Source: Glaciihabitans sp. (GTDB lineage Bacteria > Actinomycetota > Actinomycetes > Actinomycetales > Microbacteriaceae). From it: a stretch of DNA of 64,000 nucleotides. The stretch covers positions 90,682 through 154,681 of the forward strand of contig JAODBD010000010.1 in the NCBI GenBank assembly GCA_025463785.1, given 5' to 3'. Position 1 is the stretch's first letter; every line of letters starts with the position of its first letter. Under the pieces are notes generated by a model. It did no database searches. It saw nothing but the letters and a program-made list of their open reading frames with translations, and was not told where the DNA came from. Positions 1 to 7,965 of this stretch are shown in pieces. The position numbers were made by a program, and so were the translations under genes.

Positions 1-8
1 CACATGCC

Positions 9-1490
9 TCAGTGCAGGTGCGTGAAGTCGTTCCAGGCCCGTCGCCGATCGGCGCGCGAATCGAACTCCACCCGGTCGGACGAATCGAAAATGTAGTTCG
101 CCCGGGTGGCCGTTTCGTATCTCGGCCAGGCGTCATCCACCGCACCAGCTGTTGCGAAGCGGAACCAGTGGTCCTGCATCCGGGAGCTCACTGCCGCCAG
201 GTCCGCCGTGCCTCCGAGCAGAGTGGTCAACCTGCCTACCCAGCTGCGGGTGCGCCCGAAAACTGTGAGCAGGTCTGCGCCATGGGTTGAGTCGATGCCG
301 AGTGCCTTCAAAAGTGGTGGTGCGAAGTCGAGGCGATACAGCCAGGTCGGCGCGATGGCCGACTGGTACTCGGCAATTTGGTAGGTCGGGAACCAGAACG
401 CGAAGTCGCCGCCGAAGTCGAGCGAGCCGCGACGCCCAGGAATCCGATACGTCTCGCGCATGACCTTGGCCGCCGCCGCCGAAGTATTGCCGAGCAGGCC
501 CTCGATGCGTGTCCGTGTCGTCGCAAGGATGCGACGTCGACCGAAGAAGACCGACCCTTCGCGGTCATTGGTGCCGATGATCAGGGGAACGGGCTGAGCG
601 GTGCCATTCCTGAACGCCTCGACCGGATGCTGCGGCAGGTACTCGCCGTCGATGACCGGACTGAACGCCTGGTCGCCCGGGTACTCGTCCGGAACCTGCG
701 CGAATAGCATCCGTGCGGCGGTGACGAGATCGTCAGTCGGCGCGGACCGGAGCGCGTCAGCCTCGCCGCCGGGCGCCGCCCCAAGCAACTGCATGAACTC
801 GCGGGCCCACTGCTGGGTAACATCGGGACGATAGACGGCGTTGCTCGGCGGGCTCTGGGCGATAGCGCGTGCGAACAGGCCAGCGGCCGCGGGAGTCGCC
901 AGTAGCGTCGTCACGGCGTTGCCGCCGGAGCTCTCGCCGTAGACCGTGACATTGCGAGGATCGCCCCCGAACGCCGCAATATTGTCGCGCACCCACTCGA
1001 GCGCGGCGACCTGGTCGCGAAGGCCGAGGTTATTGTCGAAACCGTATTCGCTGAAATCGAGGTAGCCGAACGCGTTCAGCCGATAGTTGAGCGTGACGTG
1101 GACGGCACCCCTGCGCACGAAGTTCACGCCCCGAAACGGCAGATCGGCGGGCGAGCCCACGCTATAGGCACCGCCGTGGATGTACACCATGACCGGAAGT
1201 GGCTTCTCGACCGTCGCAGGCGCCATGACGTTCAACGTCAGGCAGTCTTCGTTGCGAGGCGTCGCAGCTATGGCGCCGCCGAATGGACCTTTCCTGTCCT
1301 GGGGCGCAACCGGTCCGAATCGCGTCGCATCGCGGATGCCGGCCCAGGCCTCGGCTGGCGCGGGTGCACGGAATCGCCGACTGCCGACCGGCGGAGCAGC
1401 GAACGGGATGCCGCGCCAGGTGCGCACGTCGCGATCCCGCAGCCCTCGGAGAGTGCCCGACGCCGTCTCGATATCGAGAGACTCATTCAT
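9..1490 (-). CDS. Type B carboxylesterase
   Basis: An alpha/beta-hydrolase of the carboxylesterase type B family, 493 aa, which hydrolyses carboxylic esters; the substrate cannot be told from sequence. Visible signatures are EDCLTLNV (residues 81-88), the oxyanion-hole HGG (105-107) and the nucleophile elbow GESSGG (185-190, catalytic Ser187). A downstream STHGADL segment probably supplies the catalytic His. There is no signal peptide, so it is probably cytoplasmic. The length is normal for the bacterial family. It starts at ATG 1490 and is transcribed divergently from the MarR gene across about 100 bp, so control by that regulator is plausible but inferred. Confidence 0.9.
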   Translation of the reverse strand: MNESLDIETASGTLRGLRDRDVRTWRGIPFAAPPVGSRRFRAPAPAEAWAGIRDATRFGPVAPQDRKGPFGGAIAATPRNEDCLTLNVMAPATVEKPLPVMVYIHGGAYSVGSPADLPFRGVNFVRRGAVHVTLNYRLNAFGYLDFSEYGFDNNLGLRDQVAALEWVRDNIAAFGGDPRNVTVYGESSGGNAVTTLLATPAAAGLFARAIAQSPPSNAVYRPDVTQQWAREFMQLLGAAPGGEADALRSAPTDDLVTAARMLFAQVPDEYPGDQAFSPVIDGEYLPQHPVEAFRNGTAQPVPLIIGTNDREGSVFFGRRRILATTRTRIEGLLGNTSAAAAKVMRETYRIPGRRGSLDFGGDFAFWFPTYQIAEYQSAIAPTWLYRLDFAPPLLKALGIDSTHGADLLTVFGRTRSWVGRLTTLLGGTADLAAVSSRMQDHWFRFATAGAVDDAWPRYETATRANYIFDSSDRVEFDSRADRRRAWNDFTHLH

Positions 1491-1557
1491 CCTGCGAGCC
1501 TAGGCGGGTAAGCCTGAGTCCACGGCGTGAACCAAATGTCGGTGGTCGTTCATAATC

Positions 1558-1570
1558 TACGTGTACGTAC
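1558..1570. promoter_or_regulatory. Candidate MarR operator between divergent genes
   Basis: The esterase-marR gap contains TACGTGTACGTAC, including the perfect 8-bp palindrome GTACGTAC at 1563-1570. It lies just upstream of the strong marR ribosome-binding site (AAGGAGG, 1580-1586). MarR proteins usually bind short palindromes in their own promoter, so this is a reasonable operator candidate. Binding itself is inference. Confidence 0.35.
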
Positions 1571-1591
1571 TAATTCACGAAGGAGGCGACG

Positions 1592-2041
1592 ATGGCGGCA
1601 GGTAACGCCGATACAGGCGGCGGACTCGGCTACGCGCTCATGCACGCGGCCCAGGTCTGGCGCACGGAGGCGGGCACTGCGCTGAAGCCGCACGAGATGA
1701 CGGTTCCGCAGTTTCTCGTGATCATGGCGCTTTATCGACAGGCGCGGCATCAGTGGCCACCGCTGACACAGACCGACGTTTCAACGCGCCTCGGAATGGA
1801 TGCCAATACAACATCCCAAATCACCCGAGCACTCGCGGCGCGCCAACTCGTCCTTCGCACCCAACACCCGGGTGATGGCCGCGCCCGCGAACTCAGCCTG
1901 ACTCCCGTAGGACTGAATCTCGCACGGCAGGCCTCGGCGGAGGTCCGCGCCATGAACGACAGGTTTTTTTCCGCTGTCACGGCCGAGCAGCGATCCGCTC
2001 TCGGTGCGATCCTCGAGACCATCACCGCAGAATCGGAGTAG
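1592..2041 (+). CDS. MarR-family transcriptional regulator
   Basis: A winged-helix regulator of 149 aa, typical MarR length. The helix-turn-helix lies around residues 50-85 (TQTDVSTRLGMDANTTSQIT), followed by a basic wing with DGRARELSLTPVG. C-terminal helices would form the dimer interface. The ATG at 1592 is fixed by a very strong Shine-Dalgarno, AAGGAGG, 5 nt upstream. It is divergent from the carboxylesterase, and the AlkA-like glycosylase follows after 5 bp in the same direction, so it may repress itself, the esterase or the glycosylase. The ligand is unknown. Confidence 0.9.
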   Translation: MAAGNADTGGGLGYALMHAAQVWRTEAGTALKPHEMTVPQFLVIMALYRQARHQWPPLTQTDVSTRLGMDANTTSQITRALAARQLVLRTQHPGDGRARELSLTPVGLNLARQASAEVRAMNDRFFSAVTAEQRSALGAILETITAESE

Positions 2042-2046
2042 AGATC

Positions 2047-2967
2047 ATGACTGAATTCACCATCACGCCGGACGGCGCGTTTTCGCTCGAAGCCGCCGCA
2101 GGGTTCGGCTTCGGGCCCAACATGGGACGACCGGTGGCCGAGGGGGTCAGAATGCGACTGGCGTTCGTCACCGACGACTTCCAGTCCCAGGCGTACGTGG
2201 CACTCAACCAGAACGATGACGGCATCGTGGCGGGCACGATCGAGAGCGACGCGGCACCAGATGCCGTTGTTGCTCAGGTCAAGCGCATCCTGTCGCTCGA
2301 TCATTCGGGCGAGGAGTGGGCTTCGGTCGGCGAGAAAGACCCGGTGCTCGGCGGCATGCAGCGGGATCACCCCGGCTTGCGGCCGGTTCTGTTCCACTCG
2401 CCCTATGAGGCGGCGGCATGGTCGATCATCAGCGCTCGGCGTCAGCGTTCCCAGGGGGTTATCGTACGCAACCGGATTTCTGCGGCGTTCGGCCGCACCT
2501 ATGGCGAGGGGGCGAACGCGATGCTTGCGTTTCCGACGCCTGAGCGTCTGCTCGAGTTGCGCGAGGTCCAGAGCCTCGACGCGACCAAGGTCGAGCGGTT
2601 GCATGCCGTCGCGCGTGCGGCACTCGACGGGCAGCTGAATCCGGCCGAACTCCTGTCGGTATCGACGGAGGAGGCGCTCGATCGCATTCAGAAACTTCCC
2701 GGAATCGGGCCGATGTACTCGACTCTGATCCTGCTCCGCTCGACCGGCGCTACCGACGTGATCACCGGGATGGAGCCTCGGATCGCAGGCTACCTCGGTC
2801 ACTTCTATGGGCTGGGTGGCCCGGCCACATCACAGCAAATTGCGGCCATCCTGGACGGCTGGCACCCGTTCCGAACCTGGGGCACGGTGCTCACCCGGGT
2901 CGCCGGTGACAGCCTCGGGCTCGTGCTACCGGCTACGCCGCCGTTTGCTGACAGGCGCCGCAGGTAA
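2047..2967 (+). CDS. AlkA-like DNA-3-methyladenine glycosylase (HhH-GPD fold)
   Basis: A 306-aa protein resembling AlkA/DNA-3-methyladenine glycosylase 2, which removes alkylated bases from DNA in base-excision repair. The N-terminal part resembles the AlkA N domain. The helix-hairpin-helix is LPGIGP at residues 217-222. Where the family normally has a catalytic Asp about 20 residues after the hairpin, this protein reads ITGMEPR (Glu243 preceded by Met242). Activity may therefore be altered, or Glu may substitute. It starts at ATG 2047, 5 bp after marR, probably in one transcript. Confidence 0.75.
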   Translation: MTEFTITPDGAFSLEAAAGFGFGPNMGRPVAEGVRMRLAFVTDDFQSQAYVALNQNDDGIVAGTIESDAAPDAVVAQVKRILSLDHSGEEWASVGEKDPVLGGMQRDHPGLRPVLFHSPYEAAAWSIISARRQRSQGVIVRNRISAAFGRTYGEGANAMLAFPTPERLLELREVQSLDATKVERLHAVARAALDGQLNPAELLSVSTEEALDRIQKLPGIGPMYSTLILLRSTGATDVITGMEPRIAGYLGHFYGLGGPATSQQIAAILDGWHPFRTWGTVLTRVAGDSLGLVLPATPPFADRRRR

Positions 2968-3086
2968 CATCGCTGGTAATTCGAGCGTAAGGAATCGCCA
3001 CGCCTCCGATCCCAGTCTTTCTCGCCACCTGGTCATTCGACCCGGTCGCTACCGTCGTTGCGGTCGTCCTCGCCGCCGTCTACGCG

Positions 3087-3884
3087 ATGGGCGTCATCGT
3101 CGTTCGTCGCAAGGGCGAACGATGGTCTGGCTGGCTGGTCGCTGCGTTTTTCGTTCTGGGTATCGGTTCGTTCCTTGTGGTGAACTTCGGGTTCCTGGGC
3201 GCGTACAGCCACGACCTGCGCTGGGCGTTCTCGACGCGCACGGCTCTGCTGCTGTTCGTCAGCCCGGCGCTGCTTGCGCTTGGCCGTCCGGTCACTCTCG
3301 CCCGTCTAGCTCTGAGCGGACGCGGCGTCGGCACCCTCGACCGGATCATGGCATCGCGACCGATCCGCGTCGCGGGCAATGCCGTTATCGCACCGCTCGT
3401 CACCGTCGCGATCTTCTCGATTTTCCTGACACCGTTCGCGGGCCAGCTTCGGCTCAGTCCAATTGGGCAGGGCGTCGTCACGGTCGTCATGCCTCTCATC
3501 GGTCTGCTCCTCGTTCTCCCGCTCATCGAGTATTCGGCGCATCGGTCGGCGTTCTTTGTCACGGTCGAGTTTTTGCTCGCGTTCGTCGAGCTCGTGATCG
3601 ACGCGATTCCCGGCATCCTGATTCGACTGAGCGGGGCAGTTCTCGACACGCTGCCGGCGATTTCGGGCGCACACCCGTTTTGGTGGCCGAGCCCCATCAG
3701 GGATCAGCAGCTCTCGGGCGACCTGCTCTGGTTCATCGCTGAGATCGCCGACATCCCGGTGCTGATCATCCTGTTCATCCGCTGGTCGAGAGTCGACCGC
3801 AAGGAGGCTCGGTCCTACGACGAGTTGAGTGACGAAGAGATGGATGCGCTGACCCAGGAGCACCTGCGAACGCGACGGCAGTGA
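3087..3884 (+). CDS. CtaG-like cytochrome c oxidase assembly membrane protein
   Basis: A polytopic membrane protein (at least 265 aa from ATG 3087) resembling the actinobacterial CtaG/Caa3_CtaG family linked to copper-centre assembly of cytochrome oxidase. Several hydrophobic segments span about residues 15-220. The C-terminal RDQQLSG and hydrophobic segment followed by a charged tail (KEARSYDELSDEEM) are typical. The family-like coding sequence continues upstream in frame to an in-frame TAA at 2988 (including TWSFDPVA), yet no ATG, GTG or TTG occurs there. The true start may be ACG at 3000, 6 nt after AAGGA (2989-2993). The full respiratory chain lies 50 kb away. Confidence 0.7.
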   Translation: MGVIVVRRKGERWSGWLVAAFFVLGIGSFLVVNFGFLGAYSHDLRWAFSTRTALLLFVSPALLALGRPVTLARLALSGRGVGTLDRIMASRPIRVAGNAVIAPLVTVAIFSIFLTPFAGQLRLSPIGQGVVTVVMPLIGLLLVLPLIEYSAHRSAFFVTVEFLLAFVELVIDAIPGILIRLSGAVLDTLPAISGAHPFWWPSPIRDQQLSGDLLWFIAEIADIPVLIILFIRWSRVDRKEARSYDELSDEEMDALTQEHLRTRRQ

Positions 3885-4060
3885 GCCGCAGGAACTCGGC
3901 AATCGCTCTCGTCCTGCAGCTGCTTCAACGACCATCTACCGATCGCCAGGACGACGCTAGCGAGCGCCAGCGCGTCCGAAATCGTGAAGAGTGCAAGACC
4001 CGGGATGCCGCCGACAACCGCCGCTACGACCATGGCAGCAATGACCCCGGCCAGCATCAA
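3815..4060 (-). CDS. Possible small membrane protein
   Basis: An open frame of up to 81 aa whose first 45 residues are strongly hydrophobic (two possible membrane spans, including GIPGLALFTISDALALASVV). The last 25 residues run antisense through the 3' end of the CtaG-like gene and look non-coding. The start would be TTG 4060 or the next codon, ATG 4057, and no Shine-Dalgarno is visible. An upstream in-frame TGA rules out a longer form. It could be a real small protein or a decayed gene end. It otherwise accounts for the 230-bp gap between the CtaG-like gene and the S4 protein. Confidence 0.25.
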   Translation of the reverse strand: MMLAGVIAAMVVAAVVGGIPGLALFTISDALALASVVLAIGRWSLKQLQDESDCRVPAAHCRRVRRCSWVSASISSSLNSS

Positions 4061-4114
4061 CGCGCGCGGTTGAGGAGAACTCGGTCACGCTGTGAGTACA
4101 CGAGCGGCTATCAA

Positions 4115-4486
4115 CTATTCCTCGTCCCGACCGCGCAGCTTCTCGAGTTCTCGCCGCTCCCGCTTCGTCGGGCGACCGGCTCCTCGATCCCGCCTCGGCG
4201 CAAGAGCCATCTCCTCCCGTGGCGGAGGCGGGGGAGTGAGGTCGGTATAGCTGGCGGCAGCAACGGGAGCACCGACTCGTTTGACCAGGATCGCACCGAC
4301 CACCACAATCTTGTCGAATCCCGCCTCTCGAAGTCGTACTTCGTCCCCGACGTGGACCGGCTGTGCCGCCTTGGCCCGCTCTCCGTTGACCTTGACGTGA
4401 CCCGCACGGCAGGCGGCTGTGGCAAGTGAGCGGGTCTTGACCAATCGGACCGCCCACAGCCAGCTGTCGACGCGAGCGGCATCCAC
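4115..4486 (-). CDS. S4-domain RNA-binding protein (Hsp15/HslR-like)
   Basis: A 123-aa protein with an N-terminal S4 RNA-binding domain (about residues 5-65: RVDSWLWAVRLVKTRSLA, then GHVKVNGERAK) and a basic, charged C-terminal tail with GRPTKRERRELEKLRG. This matches the Hsp15/HslR family, which binds stalled 50S subunits carrying peptidyl-tRNA. The GTG start (4486-4484) directly abuts the TAG of the upstream repeat protein, so translation is probably coupled. Function on stalled ribosomes is inferred from family. Confidence 0.85.
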   Translation of the reverse strand: MDAARVDSWLWAVRLVKTRSLATAACRAGHVKVNGERAKAAQPVHVGDEVRLREAGFDKIVVVGAILVKRVGAPVAAASYTDLTPPPPPREEMALAPRRDRGAGRPTKRERRELEKLRGRDEE

Positions 4487-4945
4487 CTAGTTCGCCAGCG
4501 CCAGATCCGATTTCCAGCGGACCAGGCTGCGTACCGTGTGGCTGGCGTCGCCCGCGAGGGCCTCCATGACATCCGTCGGAACGAAGTAGTTGACCGCGAG
4601 CCAGCCGCGCACCATTTCGGATTCGTCGCCGGCCATCGACCGCAGGATGTCGCACGGCGTCGACTCATTGCGCGCGACACAGGCGCGAACGCCGGCGTCC
4701 GGGTCGTGTGCCAATCGCGCCATGACATCCTCCGGCGTGTGATAGCTGCTTGCAACGCTCTCGCGAATCTTCGGATTATTGTGGGTCGCGAGGAGTCGGA
4801 GACGCGCAATCTTGCTTTCGGTCACCGGGGGAGCGGGATGCTGGGTCGCAGCAAGTTCGGCCGCCTGTTGCGGGGTCAGCATGGACGGCGCTGCTTCCCG
4901 CATTGCGCGCCGCTGAGCTGGAGTATTGAACCGAATGCACGACAT
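4487..4945 (-). CDS. Leucine-rich-variant/HEAT-like repeat protein
   Basis: A 152-aa protein when started at ATG 4945 (MSCIRFNTPAQRR). From about residue 50 it consists of roughly 25-residue helical repeats with recurring LA.D...VR..VA.N..TP patterns: ATHNNPKIRESVASSYHTPE, HDPDAGVRACVARNESTP, GDESEMVRGWLAVNYFVP and GDASHTVRSLV. Such LRV/HEAT-type repeats usually mediate protein binding. A longer in-frame extension exists upstream but looks non-coding. It is immediately followed by the S4 protein gene, probably in one operon. No enzymatic motif is seen and the precise function is unknown. Confidence 0.7.
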   Translation of the reverse strand: MSCIRFNTPAQRRAMREAAPSMLTPQQAAELAATQHPAPPVTESKIARLRLLATHNNPKIRESVASSYHTPEDVMARLAHDPDAGVRACVARNESTPCDILRSMAGDESEMVRGWLAVNYFVPTDVMEALAGDASHTVRSLVRWKSDLALAN

Positions 4946-4989
4946 CCCCCAACGGTACCCGCGTCTGAGGCGCAGGAAGTGGAAGACAC

Positions 4990-5814
4990 TCAGCCTGTTG
5001 CAGCGGCCTCGTGGGTTCGCCTCGGGAACCACGGCACGACAGCGGAAGTGGACGCCTGGTAGTCGGCGTACTCCGGATATTTCGACTTGCTGATGCTCTC
5101 GGTAAACGAGGTTGACCCCACGAAGAGAATGGTCAACAGGAAAGCCCCGACGACCGTCCATTGCAGGATCGAGCCAGCTGCAACAACTCCGAAGAAGAAC
5201 AGGGCCCACCACTGCGCCTGTTCGAAGAAGAAATTGGGATGACGGCTAAACCGCCAGAGACCGGTCTGAAGAAAGCGCGGGCTCGGCTGGCGTCCCGCGG
5301 CCGCCTCCGACTTCTTCCAGGCCTGGAAATTCCACTGCTGCTGGTCGGACACCGTTTCGGCCACGAGGAGGGCGAAGAAAACGACCGTGACGACGGCATC
5401 CAAAATTCCGAACGGGGTAGCACGGCTGTTCCACGCCGTGAGTGCCGGGAGAGCGATCAGGAGCAGGATGAGGTTTTGGTACAGCACGATGAAGAAGAAG
5501 TTGAACAACTGGAACTGCCAGCGCGACATGCGGCCGCGGAGTACCGCCCATCGGTAGTCTTCAACGCCGCTGTAGCCGCCCTTACGTGCGAAGTTGAAGG
5601 TGAGCCGTGCACCCCACAGGGTGACGAGCACAGCCATGACGTCGAGGCGGGCGTTAGCCAGACCCGCAAACCCCGCAAAGATCCAGACGTAGACCACCGG
5701 CACGATTGACCAGATGCGGTCGACCCAGGAGTAGTCGTGGGTGATGAGGGACGCGGTCCAGACGCAAGCGCACACGCCGAGCGCAACGTAAATGACAACG
5801 AAAAGGGGGCTCAC
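4990..5814 (-). CDS. DUF1295 family membrane protein (steroid 5-alpha-reductase-like)
   Basis: A polytopic membrane protein of about 274 aa with the DUF1295/steroid-5-alpha-reductase C-terminal fold: six or seven hydrophobic segments, SWVDRIWS near the N-terminus, GLWRFSRHPNFFFEQ in the conserved C-terminal half, and the final KYPEYADYQASTS motif. The family contains NADPH-dependent enoyl or sterol reductases and isoprenylcysteine-type methyltransferases, so the substrate is unknown. I chose GTG 5814, giving a start at VSPLFVVI. The alternative ATG 5856 would overlap the divergent phosphatidyltransferase start. The frame is open to 6000 but that part is antisense to the neighbour. Confidence 0.8.
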   Translation of the reverse strand: MSPLFVVIYVALGVCACVWTASLITHDYSWVDRIWSIVPVVYVWIFAGFAGLANARLDVMAVLVTLWGARLTFNFARKGGYSGVEDYRWAVLRGRMSRWQFQLFNFFFIVLYQNLILLLIALPALTAWNSRATPFGILDAVVTVVFFALLVAETVSDQQQWNFQAWKKSEAAAGRQPSPRFLQTGLWRFSRHPNFFFEQAQWWALFFFGVVAAGSILQWTVVGAFLLTILFVGSTSFTESISKSKYPEYADYQASTSAVVPWFPRRTHEAAATG

Positions 5815-5854
5815 TTCGTCGAGCTTAGCGCCCAGCGCTCGGTAGGATTGGGCC

Positions 5855-6472
5855 ATGGATGGAGTAGGCCAAAGCGAGGTCAGCTCCCGGATTTTCACGA
5901 TCCCCAACGTGCTGAGCTTCATTCGGCTTGCGCTTGTTCCGGTCTTTCTGGTGCTGATAATCGTGGGTGCAGATTTCGCGGCGCTCATTGTGCTGGTCAT
6001 CTCAAGCGTGACCGACTACTTTGACGGTGTTATCGCGCGCAGATTCCAGCAAGTGTCCCGGCTTGGGCAGCTGCTGGATCCCGCAGCCGATCGCCTGTTC
6101 ATCTTCGCGGCTCTGGTTGGACTCTCTGTTCGCGACATCATCCCGTGGTGGCTCGTCGTCGTTATTGTGGGCCGGGATTTCATGCTCGCAGCTGTCGGCA
6201 TCATCCTCGCCAATCATGGCTATGGTCCGCTCCCGGTGCATCACCTCGGCAAGGTGGCGACATTTTCGTTGCTGTACGCCCTGCCGATTCTCATGCTCGG
6301 CGAGGCATTCCGGGAGATCAGTTGGATCACCAATCCCATTGGATGGGCCTTTGCCCTCTGGGGCGCCTTCCTCTACTGGTGGGCTGGCGTTATCTATATC
6401 GCTGAAACAGCTCGAGTAGTTAGAATTCCGCCAATGATGACTGCGACTCCATCCGATACGCTGGGGGGCTGA
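5855..6472 (+). CDS. pgsA: CDP-alcohol phosphatidyltransferase (PgsA-like)
   Basis: A 205-aa integral membrane enzyme that transfers a phosphatidyl group from CDP-diacylglycerol to an alcohol acceptor. The full family motif D-x2-D-G-x2-A-R-x8-G-x3-D-x3-D is present at residues 54-79 (D54, D57, G58, A61, R62, G71, D75, D79). Six hydrophobic spans are apparent. Glycerol-3-phosphate (phosphatidylglycerol-phosphate synthesis) is the likely acceptor, but PgsA2-type paralogues of uncertain acceptor exist in actinobacteria. The gene heads a cluster with the garA-like and ftsR-like genes, an order resembling Mycobacterium tuberculosis Rv1822-Rv1828. Confidence 0.82.
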   Translation: MDGVGQSEVSSRIFTIPNVLSFIRLALVPVFLVLIIVGADFAALIVLVISSVTDYFDGVIARRFQQVSRLGQLLDPAADRLFIFAALVGLSVRDIIPWWLVVVIVGRDFMLAAVGIILANHGYGPLPVHHLGKVATFSLLYALPILMLGEAFREISWITNPIGWAFALWGAFLYWWAGVIYIAETARVVRIPPMMTATPSDTLGG

Positions 6473-6485
6473 ATGGAGGTTCACG

Positions 6486-6995
6486 ATGGTTGATTCGCGT
6501 GATGCGAGTGCGGCAGACCCGCCGCCGCGCCATTCTTCCGAACCCGTGCGACCGGATTCGTCACACACTGACACGACCATGACGTTCACGGCGGGCTTTG
6601 CAGCCCAGGTGGCGGGCCTCGACGGGGATGTCACCGCAGAGGAGCACGGTGCCATCGCGGCGCTTCCTTCGGGGTCCGCGCTTCTCGTTGTTCGTCGCGG
6701 GCCGAACGTAGGTGCGCGCTTCCTGTTGGATGCCGACCTCACGACTGTGGGGCGCCATCCCGATGCCGACATATTTCTTGACGATGTCACGGTGTCGCGA
6801 CGTCACGCGGAGTTCCTTCGCAACGGCAAGGCATTTCAGGTCAAAGACCTTGGATCGCTCAATGGCACTTACTTTGACGGCAATCGCATCGACGGCGTCG
6901 CCGGTCTGAGCGACGGTTCCGAAGTGCAGGTTGGCAAGTTCCGGCTGACTTTCTATGCATCGCGCGTTGATCTCGCGCGTGTGGCAAGTCACTAG
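6486..6995 (+). CDS. garA: GarA-like FHA-domain signalling protein
   Basis: A 169-aa protein with a C-terminal forkhead-associated domain (about residues 65-155) carrying the phosphothreonine-binding signatures VGRHP, VSRRHAEF and LGSLNGTY. The N-terminal tail has a Thr pair in DTTMTF (about residues 29-34) that resembles the ETTS phospho-acceptor site of mycobacterial GarA. There, PknB/PknG phosphorylation makes the FHA domain bind its own tail and releases 2-oxoglutarate-metabolising enzymes. The same switch is inferred here. Its stop codon overlaps the next GTG by 1 bp, so it is co-translated with the MerR regulator. Confidence 0.88.
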   Translation: MVDSRDASAADPPPRHSSEPVRPDSSHTDTTMTFTAGFAAQVAGLDGDVTAEEHGAIAALPSGSALLVVRRGPNVGARFLLDADLTTVGRHPDADIFLDDVTVSRRHAEFLRNGKAFQVKDLGSLNGTYFDGNRIDGVAGLSDGSEVQVGKFRLTFYASRVDLARVASH

Positions 6996-7729
6996 TGGCT
7001 CGCCAGTCCTCCATGGCGACGACATCCCGTGCAGCGCAGGCTTCAGGATCGGCGCAGGCTTCGGGATCGGCACAGCCGGGTCTGCTCAGTATCGGTCAGG
7101 TTCTCGCACGCCTCATCCCCGAGTTTCCTGATCTGACGCCATCGAAGCTTCGGTTTCTTGAAGAACGACAGCTGGTCACGCCCGCGCGCACCGACTCCGG
7201 GTATCGCAAGTTTTCGACGATCGATCTCGATCGGCTGCGATTCGTGCTCACGATGCAGCGCGACCACTATCTGCCGCTCAAGGTCATTCGCGGGTATCTC
7301 GACGAATTGGATGCCGGCCGCCAGCCGGTCCTTCCCGGGGGCGCGACGCAGGCGCCGTCGATGTTGTCGAGCGAGCGTCGTTACACGCGCGATGAGCTCA
7401 TTCGCGAAGCGGGCGCGAACGCGATGCTCCTTGGGGATGCCATAACGGCGTCGCTCATTCTGCCAACCGATGTTTTCGGCGAAGAGACGCTTTCAGTGCT
7501 GCGAGCCCTGGTGGAGCTACAGCGGTCGGGCATTGAGCCGCGGCACCTTCGCGGTTTTCGCGCCGCCGCTGAACGCGAGCTTGGTCTGATCGAGAGCGCG
7601 CTTATTCCTGTCGCGCGGCGCAAGGACGCATCGAGTCGTGCAAAGGCGGCTGAACTGGCGAGGGAAATTGCCGGACAACTCGAGGTCGTGCGCGGCAGCC
7701 TCATCCGTTCCGCGCTCTCAAAGCTGTAA
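6995..7729 (+). CDS. ftsR: MerR-family regulator, FtsR/Rv1828-like
   Basis: A 244-aa MerR-type protein. After a flexible N-terminus with two copies of AQASGS, the winged-helix domain spans about residues 25-100 (LSIGQVLARLIPEFPDLTPS, LRFLEERQLVTPART, GYRKFSTIDLDRLRFVL). The C-terminal helical region has a DELIREAG segment. Size, domain layout and position directly after garA match Rv1828 of M. tuberculosis and FtsR of Corynebacterium, an activator of ftsZ. Start GTG 6995 overlaps the garA stop; ATG 7013 is an alternative. A candidate target is the double box upstream of ftsZ in this window. Confidence 0.82.
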   Translation: MARQSSMATTSRAAQASGSAQASGSAQPGLLSIGQVLARLIPEFPDLTPSKLRFLEERQLVTPARTDSGYRKFSTIDLDRLRFVLTMQRDHYLPLKVIRGYLDELDAGRQPVLPGGATQAPSMLSSERRYTRDELIREAGANAMLLGDAITASLILPTDVFGEETLSVLRALVELQRSGIEPRHLRGFRAAAERELGLIESALIPVARRKDASSRAKAAELAREIAGQLEVVRGSLIRSALSKL

Positions 7730-7847
7730 AGCACCGCGTTTCGGGCCAATCCATACCCCCCATTTCGACACGCCGCGGCTATTTCGGCAAATGTCGTTGC
7801 CCGCGGTGGATCGCGTGGGTACCGTTGGGACTAACCAAACGATCAAC

Positions 7848-7893
7848 GTCAACTTCAACCTGAAGGTGTCACGTTCAACCTCACGGTTAACGT
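7848..7893. promoter_or_regulatory. Double AGGTTGA box and nested inverted repeats upstream of the second merR gene
   Basis: Read on the minus strand, 7882-7868 is GAGGTTGAACGTGAC and 7862-7848 is CAGGTTGAAGTTGAC, two similar 15-bp elements whose starts are 20 bp apart. The region also holds the perfect inverted repeat CTTCA-ACC-TGAAG (7853-7865) and the near-palindrome ACGTTCAACC-TCAC-GGTTAACGT (7871-7893). Comparable boxes lie before ftsZ. MerR proteins bind such dyads, so this is a likely operator for one of the two adjacent MerR proteins. The binding protein is inferred. Confidence 0.55.
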
Positions 7894-7965
7894 AAAGACA
7901 GGCGCTGACAAACGCCTTTGGTTCACCTACGTATCAAGGGGTCGGTTTTATGAGAGGCACAGGCC

